Positions 1-11,035 of a stretch of 64,000 nt of DNA are shown here, piece after piece (position 1 is the stretch's first letter; each line of letters starts with the position of its first letter). The position numbers and the translations under genes are program-made. Source of the DNA: Phocoena phocoena (lineage: Eukaryota > Chordata > Mammalia > Artiodactyla > Phocoenidae); assembly GCF_963924675.1 (NCBI RefSeq), contig NC_089239.1, forward strand, positions 31,519,818-31,583,817, in the 5' to 3' direction. A model generated the notes under the pieces. That model was not told the DNA's origin, made no database searches, and worked only from the letters and a program-made list of their open reading frames with translations.

Positions 1-1269
1 TAAAAGTAACACATTCCATGTTCACCCTAGCTATGGTCTCATAATTTCATCTATTATAAATTTGGACCAATTTTCCAAACCTGAAAATGGCCTCAAGAGA
101 ATAGACACTTGGCAGTAGATTTATCTGGACCCTGCTTGATGTGGTAGGACCAAATCCTTGCTAAATGAGTAATCAATCACAGCGGTAACTGCTACAGCGT
201 GAATGCCACGTTTTTGAAAGGGAGGTATTAATCTCCAAACAGTTGAAAATTTATTAAAACTCAATATCCCATGGGAACAAATAAATCCTGAGAAATCTTT
301 CAAAAGTATTGTTATTGATTTGGAATTTGGTCTCACTGCTATACAAAACTTGGAGGAATAGAAAAGTGATTTTCCAGTCTTCCACCAAAAAGAATCCATG
401 CAAGAAGGAAGCTGAAAGGGTCCAAGAAATGAGTGAGATGAGCTCTTTGCTTTGTGAAGAACGTGCAAGAGGCCTGACCCGGAAAGGGAATGCATTTTCA
501 GAGAGAGAAAGAGGAGGGGTGACAGGATCCAAGGGTGCTTGACCTCAGTTGCCTTCTTGAAGGTCATGATCAGAAGGAATAACCTCCTTGAAAGGACAGG
601 GCAGCAATAATGTCTGATAGCTAAGGAATAATTACCATGGGTTTACAATCCTTGGAAAAATTCCCAGTGGCCAAGTTCTCATAGAGGAATTGGAAGCCAA
701 AGCTTTCCTTACGAGAACAGACGGTCTAGGCTAAGATATCTTGTGTCCAACCACACACTTCTAAGTCTATACTTCACTCCAATCATTACTGCAGAAATAG
801 AGTCTATCGCTTTACTTTGGTCCCATTGGGGACCTGCTGCTCTTTGCTCTGGGACATGAACCATGTTGGCACTCATGCATGTACAGTTATGGAAGTACGA
901 GCAAGTTAGGAACTGAGGAAGCAACCTTGGCCAATGGGAGACAGAAGTCGGTGGATAAATAATCCACCTTTCATATCTCAAGTTGATAATTCTAAAGTGC
1001 ATTCTACAAAACTCCTCAGAAACACAGGACTGAATTCCATTTACCCACTCAAAATGAATCCTGGAATTGGCTTTCCCTCTTTCTCCACTTCACTCTTCTC
1101 CACTCTTCACTCTTCTTCTGATTCACTTGCCCTTACTTTTCTTCTGGGATAGCTTCTCCTTGTTCCTGCCTCTCCCCAAAAGAAAACCTTATGCAAAGGA
1201 TAAAAACAATTAGAATGATAGCAATTTGTCATCAGATAGATTTCCTCCATCTAACCACGGAGGCAAGAA
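1..1269. other. No gene recognised, AT-rich unique sequence
   Basis: A 148-codon minus-strand frame (121-567) is the longest non-repeat frame here, but it has no recognised motif and overlapping frames on both strands. Nothing else is identifiable. Confidence 0.6.
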
Positions 1270-2450
1270 GGAAGTGGCACACCATTTTTTAAGTGCTAAA
1301 AGAAAATAACCATCAACCCAGAACTCTGTATGCAGCAAAAATATCCTTCAAGAGTGAAGGGGAACCTGAGACATTCGCACAGGGAGGAAAAGTAACAGAA
1401 TTTGTTACCAGCAGGACCAACACTAAAAGAATGGCTAAAGAATTTCTTAAAAACAGAAAGTAAATGATAAGGGAAGAAATCTTGGGACATCTGGAATTTT
1501 AAAAGGACAATAGAAAGAGTAAAAACATGAGTAAACACAATAGACTTTCCTTTTCCTCTTGAGTTTTTAACTTACGTTTGATGGTTGAAACAAAAATTGT
1601 AACAATGTCTGATGTGGGTCTTGATGTGGTTCTCAATAACATGTAGGAAATATTTAAGACGTTTATATGATAAATGGGGGAAAGACAAAGGACGTAAAGG
1701 GAGGTAAGATTTCCATACTTCACTGAAACTGGTACAGCCACTCTGGGAAATAAATTGGTAGTTTCTTATAACACTAAACATACAGAGCAAATTATGCAGC
1801 AGTCACACCTACTGGGCATGTATTCTAGACAAATGAAAATTATGCCCACATAAAAACAGCTTTATCTGCAATAGCGGCTTTATCTGAAATAGCCAAAACC
1901 AGAATCAACAAAAATAGCATACGATAGATGAATATCACACAAACTGAGGCACATCCATAGCATGGAATGCCTCTTAGCAGTAAAAAGGAATGAGATATTG
2001 ATATCTGAAACAACTTATGTAGATCTCAAAGGCATTATGCTGAGTGGGGAAAGAAAGCCAATCTCATAAGATCATATATTGTGTTATTCTACTTACATGA
2101 CATTCTCAGAATGACAAAATAATAGATACGGAGAAATAAGTTGGTAGTTGCCAGAGGTCAGGAGCGGTGGTGGGAGGAGGGAAGGGGCTAAGTGTTGTGT
2201 TCCTATGAAGAGGTTGCACCAGGGAGACCTTGGCCTTGCAAGATTTGTGTGTCTTTATTGAGGTGGTGGTCACACAGATCTACATATGACATAGAACTGT
2301 ATGCACACATTGGACCGATATCAATCTCCTGGCTGTCATATTGCACTGTAGGTACAGAAAATGTACCCATCAGGAGAAAACATGCCCTCTCTGCACTATC
2401 CTTACAGCTTTCTATGAATTTATAATTATTTCAAAATAAAAATGTAATAT
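1270..2450 (+). mobile_element. Ancient L1 (L1M-type) 3' portion
   Basis: Around 1310-1480 the sequence follows the old-L1 text 'accatcaacccagaactctgta...atatccttcaagagtgaagg...aatttgttaccagcaggacc'. From 1735 to 2450 it follows the ORF2 end and 3' UTR (gccactctgggaaataaa; aatagccaaaac; tagttgccagaggtcagg), ending near an AATAAA-like 'caaaataaaaatg'. Many stops and indels mark it as a dead, old copy. The open frames at 1296-1538, 1499-1741 and 2192-2425 lie in this decayed element. Confidence 0.8.
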
Positions 2451-2894
2451 TGTTAAAAGAATTCAAAAAGAGGGCTCACTAGGGCCACTTCTTGTTAAAC
2501 TTTATCTCAGAGTAAGAACTCATAAGTGCCCACTTTTTGTCCATTATTGATTTCTTCTACATGCTTTGGTATCTTTCACAGTGATCCTATTTCTCCCCAA
2601 ACTGCTTCTCGATACAATTTATCTTTCTTTTTGCTGCTTCACTCATATCTGCAATAAGGTGGGGTTTTTTCTCTAACTTTTGTTTTTAGGAGATGAACAT
2701 TCTGCTCATTTCTATCTTCCAGCATAGAAAATGTATTTTTCCAGAGTTTCAGTTAATATAGAACAGCTTCTGGGACCAATTTTTATAACATCACTAAGCC
2801 ACTAGCTCCTTTTCAGTATTGCCTTAATAAAAGTATTTTAAAAGAACTGTATATTTAAATAAATTCAAAGAGCATAAAACATTTTTAACATTAA

Positions 2895-2998
2895 ATTATA
2901 TATATATATATACTCTATATACCCATAAATTAACCAATAGTGTATGCACACACACATATATATGTATACCTACACATATATACAAATTAATGCAAATG
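2895..2998. repeat. TA/CA-rich simple sequence
   Basis: A (TA)n run at about 2899-2912 is followed by 'cacacacacatatatatg' and further TA/CA steps. It is low-complexity DNA with no gene. Confidence 0.8.
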
Positions 2999-3061
2999 TG
3001 GCCTATAGAGAAAATAAGTTCATTAACACGGAGGAAATACAAAGCAGAAGTGTTATCAGAA

Positions 3062-3080
3062 AAAAAAAATATATATATAT
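3062..3080. mobile_element. Tail-only insertion: A-run plus (TA)n between 16-bp direct repeats
   Basis: The sequence 'agaagtgttatcagaa' occurs at 3046-3061 and again, identical, at 3081-3096. Between them is only a run of A followed by (TA)n, 19 bp in all. The arrangement is that of a retrotransposed insertion (target-site duplication plus tail) with no element body. A tandem duplication with microsatellite growth at the junction is the alternative. Confidence 0.55.
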
Positions 3081-4439
3081 AGAAGTGTTATCAGAATAAT
3101 TACGTTAATCAAAAATTTACTATATTTGAGAGGTACACTGAGATGCATGCCAGTATCTAAGACAGAGTCAAGCTAATGGTCAAGGGAAGAAAATAAGATA
3201 AATTATTAGTTATCATTCTAACATGTCAAAATCTTACTTCAAGAAAACCAACTCCACAATTAGTTCTACATTTAACTCCTTACCAAAGAAAAGATTAAAT
3301 TCTTTAAAAATTAAAGCTCTAAAGCCCCTAACCTTTCTCATATGGCATCATTTTTTAATTGTCAGAAGTCCACTGAAAGTGTTACTTTTGGGGGGATAAT
3401 CCCAGGTGCACTGAACGGGAATCCATACATCACTCTACATGTCTACAACTTTAGTAACAGTAGGGAAGTTCTAATGCAGTCATCCCAAAACACTCTTCTC
3501 TCCATTTCAGTTTTTTCCACAACTGTTTTATCAGTAAAGATAAATGGGATTAATTTTAAATTTTTGGAATGATATATTGTCTCAAGGATTGCTTTGGAAG
3601 TCTTTTTACCCCTAAATATTAAAGGTAATTGGAGGTAACTTGACTAATCTAAAATATTATTACATTCAAGAAAAAGAACCCCAAACCTTGAAAATATATC
3701 TCACCTGAATAGTACAAATCTTTCAACAATGGGAATAGAGTAACTGAATTATGAAAATAGATACAGTCATGAAGGAAAAATGCAGAGGAATGGGAAACCA
3801 AGCACCATCTTAGTAAAAATAAATGAAGACAGATTGGGGCACAATACCTCGTGGAAATTTATTTGGTTAATCGTCACTATGAAAATGGATATACCTCTGT
3901 CAAAAAAAGAGGGATGAATTCAACACGGAAAAAATTATCTACAAAATATGTTTTTTAAAATGGTGTTCTAGAGCATAAAAACATGTCAATTCTTCCTATT
4001 ACAAACTCCCCAACCAAAAGAAAATAAAATAGATTGGAGTCTAAACAGCATGATATTACCTAGAAGTTTAAATTCACATAAATAGTTTGCTATGTGCAAA
4101 GATACGAAGATGAGTAGGAATCTTGTTTCTACATACAAATTGCCAAGTACCCAGTTACCTGATTAACGAAGAAAAGAAACACAGATAATTGAAGAGCCCA
4201 TATAATTTCCCTGACCTTTACACCACTCATACCCACCAAATGAACAGTTTTTCTCTATATATTGTTATGTGACCAAATCTCAAGTTCACTTCTCTTTGAA
4301 ATATGCACTAAAATGTTGGTTACTTGCAGCACATCCTGAGCACGTAGATGATATAGTTACAAAATATTACTCATTTCATTCAAATTATCCCTGTAGTACA
4401 TAAGGCTTTTTACAACTAGTATGAAAGGCACAGTTTTAA

Positions 4440-4990
4440 AATCAATTTGCTTTTGCATTTCTCAGCCTCTTTCAAAATGTGTGTGTTTTGGGCTCTGCCC
4501 CGTTGACTCTCTGACCTCTTCTCTTACCATCTCCGTTTTCCTCGCATCAGCCGCACTGCCCCTCTGGATGTTTCTCCAACGTGCCAGACATGATCACACC
4601 TTAGGGTCTTTGCGTAGCCTCCTCCCTCTGCTTGGAACTCTCTTCCCCAGGAAGGATCTCTTTTAAGTACCTGTTAACATGGCACAGACTCCATAAAATG
4701 TGTCTGTCACCCTATTTAACAGTGCCGCCATCCTCCTCACAACACCACATTCTTCATTCTCTCTGACCTTTTTTCCATTTCATTCATCATTTACTTATAT
4801 ACCTTATAATCGTCTCATTCGTTAGAGCTGTTTTTCATCTTTTGCACCTGTTTTTCATCTCCTCCGAGTGTAAACTCCATGTAAAAGGTGTCTTTATCTC
4901 TTTTATGGACTAATATATCTCAATTTTCGAGAAATTCTTGGTGCAGAATAAGCACCATAAAGGTTTGCTGAATCAATGAATGAGTGAATG
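4440..4990 (+). mobile_element. L2 LINE 3' end
   Basis: The order of motifs follows the L2 3' region: 'tgccagacatgatcacaccttag', 'cctccctctgcttggaactctcttcccc', a Leu/Ser-rich decayed ORF2 end, then 'gagtgtaaactccatg...aggtgtctttatctc' and the terminal 'tttgctgaatcaatgaatgagtgaatg'. The open frame at 4421-4666 is the remnant of the L2 ORF end and is not a host gene. Confidence 0.85.
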
Positions 4991-5134
4991 GATGTGTGAA
5001 TCTCTCACTCATCCTGAATCTTACTCAATATATTGGTAGGGTTTACCAAGGGGAATGACTCTCAATAGGAAACAAATCCTGTGAAATTCATGTTGTTCCA
5101 ATAAAACTAAAGGATATTTAATTAATTAATTAAT

Positions 5135-5479
5135 TTTTATAAATTTATTTATTTTTGGCTGCGTTGGGCCTTCGTTGCTGTGTGCAGGCTTTCTCTAGTT
5201 GCAGCGAGCAGGGGTTACTCTTCCTTACGGTGCGCGGGCTTCTTATTGTGGTGGCTTCTCTTGTTGCGGAGCATGGGTTCTAGGCACGTGGGCTTCAGTG
5301 GTTGTGGCACGTGGGCTCAGTAGTTGTGGCTCACGGGCTCTGGAGCACAGGCTCAGTAGTTGTGGCGCACAGGCTTAGTTGCTCCACAGCATTTGGGATC
5401 TTTCTGGACCAGGGGGCTCAAACCTGTGTCCCCTGCATTGGCAGGCAGATTCTTAACCACTGCACCACCAGGGAAGTCC
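5135..5479 (-). mobile_element. Long CHR-type tRNA-derived SINE
   Basis: Read on the minus strand it starts 'ggacttccctggtggtgcag', has a tRNA-like head, the repeated 'actactgagcc' middle, the 'gcaacgaag' section and an A-rich end (seen here as 'aaatttatttatttttggct'). Similar flanks 'ctaaaggatatttaa' and 'ctaaagaacattaaa' suggest a decayed target duplication. The older, longer form and its divergence indicate insertion before the short-form SINEs here. The open frame at 5302-5514 is an antisense SINE frame. Confidence 0.9.
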
Positions 5480-8059
5480 TAAAGAACATTAAAAAAAAAA
5501 AAAAAACACTTTAGAGGACCACCTAAAGAAGTACATGGGAACATAGAGGTTTTCCAAATCATTTTAGATTAAAAAGACCCCTGGCACAAGAAAGATCGTA
5601 GAAGGAAACTGTGGAGGGTACTCGCAAACTGCTTATGAAATCCATTTGCTCTTTTTTTCTAAGAACTAGCTTGTTACAGTGACCGTGTTACTGAGTCCCA
5701 GCCAGTAAAATGTGGGAGAAGCCGATGTGTATTGCTTCCAGAACTAGATCTTTAAAAGCCCCACCCTTGTGATTGCTATGCCCATTCTTCTTCAAGGGCT
5801 TGATGCAAACAAGCATGGTAAACTAGGAAGCCACCTGCTCAGCAGTGTGGTGCTACAAGCTGAAGGAAGCCTGGGCCACAGAATCACTGCTTGGAGAGAG
5901 GCACCTGCCATTGTGAATACCCATTTGGATGTTACCTCAACAGGAAGTATACATACATCCCTTATTTTAAATTACTGAGAATTTGCAGTTCAAGTATTGT
6001 GGTAGTTAACGTTACTTTCAGTGATACAGGAATATTCCCGCTGTGTTAAATAGGAAATTATTTTCTTTCAGAGACTAAAATTCTAGCATAGTTAAACATG
6101 AAGAATCCAGATGTAGGTCTGAGAACCCAGAAGACATAAAAAAAGCTTTTTTCTTGCAATGCAAGATCACATCTGGTGAAGGCTTCAATAAATGTTTCTA
6201 ATAGGCCTCCTCTCATCTTTAGAACTCAGCCACCATTTTTGTGATAGTACAGAGAACAGCTGGATTGTTTGAAAAACTTACCTCTGAAAGGAATGAGACA
6301 GGAAGCTAGTGGGGTAATTGCAGACGTATTCATTGTGCCATCATGGGACTGCTTTTAAAAGGCTCTATGTTTTTTGGAAAATTTCCTCTTGAATCAGATT
6401 TGATTTTTATGAATTGCTTGCTTAAGCTCAACCTCTAGAATTTAAGATTCTAGTCATTATAAATCCACTGCATAAAGAAGCCCTCGATAATTGTTTTTTC
6501 ATTTACAGTAAGTTTTAGCAAGACAAATGACTAATAAGTCTTCAATTTAGTAAAGGGAGATTTTGAAAATAGTAGACTCCAAAAATAATACATTAATAAA
6601 TCTGGCTCATTGGGAACTTCAAAAGACTTTTAAACATATGAATCTTCCTCTAAAGAGTCATAACTTCACATATCTTTGAATAAAAACGTGTGAAATACAA
6701 TTATTTCCTTCATATTTGCTAGTGTAAAACTAGGAAATGGTCAAGAGGCTTAAATTACCAGCTGCTTATGAGATCGTTAAAATGATATTCTTAATTGACA
6801 CCTCCATCTGGAGACATTGTATATTTTTGTCACCTAAAATAATTATAGCCTCTTCAGAAAAATAAGGATGAATATTTTAAATAGTGGCATACAAGGTTAT
6901 AAAATTTCTCTGTTATTTTCCCATATTATATGTCCTCATAACAATTTTTTATATCATGTGAAAGGATGATTGGTTCCCTAAAGAAGCAATGATTTATACC
7001 AGCAAAAGCAATAACAAAAGAGAATATCTCTAAATCTATGGAAACAGATGCTCCCTCTGCCTCTAGTGTACCTCTTCCCTTCTATTCACTGTCAGAAACT
7101 CAAATACTGCCACTTGTAATTATTCTTTCTCCCTCTTTACACATAATCACTCCTTCTTTTGTACTCCCTGAGAAGTTAGTTTGTACATTGATTTTAGCAT
7201 TTAGGTTACTGTTTTATAATTACTTACATTTCTGACTTGTCTCACCAACTGTAAATTCACATTTTCTTCTTCCTTGTGTCTTGGTATTTTACATACTGGC
7301 ATATAGTAGTTTCTCAGTGGATATATGTTAAAGCAGGGATTTTTGTTTCCTCAGTAAAACCATTTTATACCACTGGACAAATTCAGGTATGAAATTAGAG
7401 ACCTCAAAATTGTATTCTCCCATGTAACTGAAGGTATTCCTGAAAAACATATTTCTTCATGAAAAAGTGTGTGTATAACATTTAAAAGCAGATGACTGGG
7501 GTTTAATAGCTGCAGAATAAAAGCGGGCTAGAGAATTGTACTGAATGTATCAAAGAATGAGTCTGTAGTTGCAACCAGAGCCAAGTCAAAGGGCCCAGAC
7601 AGTGGAGGCCATAAGAAGGTGCCTTGAGATTGTAGAATCCATAGGAAACACTGTGCATATCCATGTATCATGAAATTAAGCAGAAACAATGAGAGGAGTA
7701 AGGTACTCACTAGAGGCATGGTCACTGAAAACATAGGGAGAGAATAATGGAGTCATCACAAAAGTGGAACAACAGTGGAATGGCACTAAACAGAAGAGTG
7801 TAGACATGATTTTGAACAAAATGAGAGGCTGGTTGCTTATGTGGCAAGTCTACACTCTTCCCTGGCTTTGGGCTCTGCAGTGTCCCATGGAGAACACTGA
7901 ATTAGACAGTTACCCACAGAGGAGAGAGCTTTTGTGGGAGTCCAGGTTTCCAAATAACGAGTTCCAGACTGGAGCAAAAATTGTGCGTGTAGATGCATTG
8001 AAGTTGTTAGTAAAAACTGGAAGGTTTGTTTGCTACTTCAAAGACAACAACACAAAAGT
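5480..8059. other. No gene recognised
   Basis: Mostly unique. A weak L2-like stretch lies at 7040-7320. The 99-codon plus frame at 7764-8063 just before the L1 may be decayed L1 5' sequence ('gagagagcttttgtgggagtcc'), but I could not confirm this. Confidence 0.5.
7040..7320 (+). repeat. Possible decayed L2-like 3' end
   Basis: Pyrimidine-rich sequence with 'ttctgacttgtctcaccaactgtaaattcac...cttggtattttacatactggcatatagtagtttctcagtggatat' resembles the L2 terminal text (tagcatctggcacatagtaggtgctcaataaat). The match is weak and I give it low weight. Confidence 0.35.
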
Positions 8060-10340
8060 TTAAAGAACGTGAATAATCAAGATAACATGACACCACAAAT
8101 GATCACAATAATCTTCCAGTAACCAGACCCAAACATATGATGATCTGTGATTTACCAGATAAGAATTCAAAAGATCTGTTTTAAGGAAACTTAATGAGCC
8201 ACAGGAAAACACAACATAAAATAGAAAATGGAGTCAAAGCATACCACTATTAAAAAGAAACATCAATTCAAAAAGGAAGGCAGCAAGAGAGTAGGAAAAG
8301 AGCAAGAGAACCCCAAAACGTCCAGGAAACAATTAATAATATGGCATTAGTAAGTCTTACATTTCAATAATTACTCTAAATGGAAATAAATTGAATTCTC
8401 CAATCAAAAGACGTAGAGTGGCTGGATGGATGTAAAAACAAAAAACAACAAAACAAAACCAAAAAAAAAAGAAAAACCCAAAAAGCCAAGACCCAACTAT
8501 ATGCTGCCTATAAGAGGCTCACTTCAGCTTTAAGGATACACATAGGCTCAAAGTAAAGGTGTGGCAAAAGGTATTTCATGAAAATGAAAACCAAAGGAAA
8601 TCAGAGTTAGCTACACCTATATCAAACAAAATATCTTTGAGTTGAAAACTGTAATGAGACAAAATGGTCTATATATAACAATAAAGTGTCAATTAATCAA
8701 GAATATACAATGTTCATAAATACATTTTCACCCAATATTGTAGCACTTAAGTATATTAAGCAAATACGAACAAATCTGAAGGGACTAATGACAATGCAAC
8801 AATAATAGAGGACCTCCATGGATAGAACATCCAGATAGAAAATCAACAAGGAAACATTAAACTCAGACCATACATTAAACCAAATTGACATAACAGACAT
8901 TTATAAAACGTTCATCCAACAGCAGAAGAGTACATATTTTTCTCAAATGAGCATGGAACATTCTCCAGGATAGACTATACGATAGGACACAAAACAAGTC
9001 TTAGAAAATTTAAGAAGACTGAAATCATACCAATTATCTTTTCAAATCACAATGGTATGAAGCTAGAAATCAACAAAAAGAAGAAAGCTATAAATTCTAC
9101 AAATATGTAGAAATTAAACAACACTCCTGAATAACCAATGGGTCAAAGAACAAATCAGAAAGGAAATAAAAGAATATTTCAAAACAAATGAAAATGAACA
9201 TCAAAACCGTTGGGATGCTACAAAAGTAGTTCTGAAAGGAAAGTTCATAGAGTTAAGTGCATATATTAAGAAATAGAAAGATATCAAATAAACAACCCAA
9301 CTTTACACTTCAAGGAACTAGAAAAAGAAGAACAAACTAAGCTGAAAATTGGCAGAGCAAAAATAAATAAAATATAGACTAGAAAGACAATAGAAAAGAT
9401 TAAGAAAACTAAGAGCTATTTTTTTGAAAAGATAGACAAACCTTTAGCTCAACTGAGAAAAAATAGAGAAGATTCATAAATAAAATAAGAAATGAAAGAG
9501 GAGACATTACAATTGCTACCACAGATATACAAAGAATCATAACAGATTAATATAAACAATTATATGCCAACATTTGGATAACCTAGAAGTGGCCAAGACT
9601 GAGTCATTAAGAAATAAATAATCTGAATAGACCAATAATGAGTAAGGAGTTTGCATCATTAATCCAAAACCTTCCAACAGAAGAGAACCCAGGGCCAGAT
9701 TGTTTCACTGGTACATTCACCCAAATATTTAAAGAAGAATGAATGCCAATCCTTCTCAAACTCTTCCCAAAAAATTGAAAAGTAGCAAACACTCCCAAAC
9801 TCATATTATGAGGCCAACATTACCCTGATACCAAAGCCAGATGTGGACACCACAAGAAAAGAAAACTACAGACGAATATCCCTGAAGAATACAGATGTAA
9901 AAATTCTCAGCAAAATACTAGCAAACAGAATTAAACAGCACATACACTATGGTCAGGCAGGATTTATCCCAGGGAAGCAAGGATGGTTCAATATACTCCA
10001 AGTAATAAATATAATACACCACCATTAATAAATGAAAGATAGTATGAACATCACAACAGAAGCATAAAAGGCTTTGACAAAATACAACATCCTTTTAAGA
10101 TTAAAAAACCCTCAACAAAATGGTTATAGAAGGAATATACTTCAATGTAATAAAGGCCATATATGATAAACCTACAGCTAACATTATACTCAATGGTGAA
10201 AGGCTGAAAGCTTTTCCTCTAAGATCATGAATAAGACAAGGGTGCCCACTCTTACCACTCCATAGTCCTGGAGGTTCTAGCCAGAGCAGTCAGGCAAGAA
10301 AAAGAAATAAAAGGTATCTGAATCAGAAGGGAAGAATTTA
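8060..10340 (+). mobile_element. L1 ORF2 remnant, 5' part of a split copy
   Basis: From about 8300 ('ttacatttcaataattactctaaatggaaataaattgaa', then 'ctatatgctgcctataagaggctcacttc') the sequence follows L1 ORF2 in plus orientation with many stops. A readable reverse-transcriptase segment at about 9862-10020 carries [21 protein letters not shown] and [14 protein letters not shown], all recognisable L1 RT motifs. The copy continues after the SINE at 10341-10563. The coding frame is broken repeatedly, so the element is not active. The far 5' boundary is uncertain. Confidence 0.85.
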
Positions 10341-10563
10341 GGGGCTTCCCTGGTGGCGCAGTGGTTGAGAGTCCGCCTGCCGATGCAGGGGACAGGGGTT
10401 CGTGCCCCGGTCTGGGAGGATCCCACATGCCGCGGAGCGGCTGGGCCCGTGGGCCATGGCCGCTGAGCCTGTGCATCTGGAGCCTGTGCTCCGCAACGGG
10501 AGGAGCCACAACAGTGAGAGGCCCATGTATCGCAAAAAAAAAAAAAAAAAAAAAAGAAAGAAA
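10341..10563 (+). mobile_element. Short CHR SINE inserted in L1, 11-bp TSD
   Basis: A complete short-form SINE: 'gggcttccctggtggcgcag' (A box of the Pol III promoter), a B-box-like 'gggttcgtgcc', then 'gccgcggagcggctgggccc' and an A-rich tail. The identical repeats 'ggaagaattta' at 10330-10340 and 10564-10574 are the target duplication. It interrupts L1 ORF2 about 20 bp before the codons for the FADD reverse-transcriptase motif. The open frames at 10252-10783 on the minus strand and 10361-10669 on the plus strand are SINE frames running into L1. Confidence 0.95.
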
Positions 10564-11035
10564 GGAAGAATTTAAACTGTCTCTGTTTGCAGATGATATT
10601 ATCTTGTATATAGAAAATCCTAAAGACTTTACCAAAAAACCTGTTAAATCTAATCAACAAATTCAGTGAAGTTGCAGGATAAAAAAATAGACATATAGAA
10701 GTCAGTAATAGATACAAAATATAGGTCATCAGGAAGAATATAGAAAATATTTTTAAACTGGGCTTCATCAAAATCAAAAACACTGTTAAGAGAATGAAAA
10801 GACAAGCTATAGTCTGAGAGAGAATAATTGCAAATCATATACCTAACAGAAGGTTTGCATCCAGAATATATAAATAAAACTTGCAAAAGTCAGTAGTAAG
10901 AAAACAACCCAATTTTTAAAAATGGTCAGATGGGTTGACAGATACTTCACAAATAACATTTGAATATCAAGTAAGTACATGGAAAGATGCTCAACATCAT
11001 TTGTCACAATGATTAACTGTAAGAAGCATTGTCAT
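10564..11035 (+). mobile_element. L1 ORF2 remnant, 3' part of the split copy
   Basis: Right after the SINE the L1 frame resumes with the catalytic motif FADD (10586-10597) in the context LSLFADDIILYIENPKD. Later come 'ctgggcttcatcaaaatcaaaaac...gttaagagaatgaaaagacaagc' and 'ggaaagatgctcaacatcatt', in the usual order of L1 ORF2. An apparent jump near 10715 ('agtcagtaatagatacaaaatataggtc') suggests an internal deletion. The copy fades out near 11035. Confidence 0.85.

Larger units (their letters stand above)
2451..4439. other. No gene recognised
   Basis: AT-rich sequence with TA/CA tracts and the tail-only insertion at 3062-3080. No convincing exon or named repeat otherwise. Confidence 0.6.

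Noticed and set aside
121..567. 148-codon open frame on the minus strand
   Set aside because: No recognisable domain, competing frames on both strands and no splice or promoter context; likely chance.
5140..5479. SINE heads as functional tRNA genes
   Set aside because: The A and B boxes are SINE promoter remnants; the copies lack a tRNA acceptor stem and cloverleaf and have SINE bodies and tails.
9843..10028. Reverse-transcriptase-like peptide as a host gene or retron
   Set aside because: The motifs and surroundings are those of a decayed L1 ORF2 with stops on both sides.
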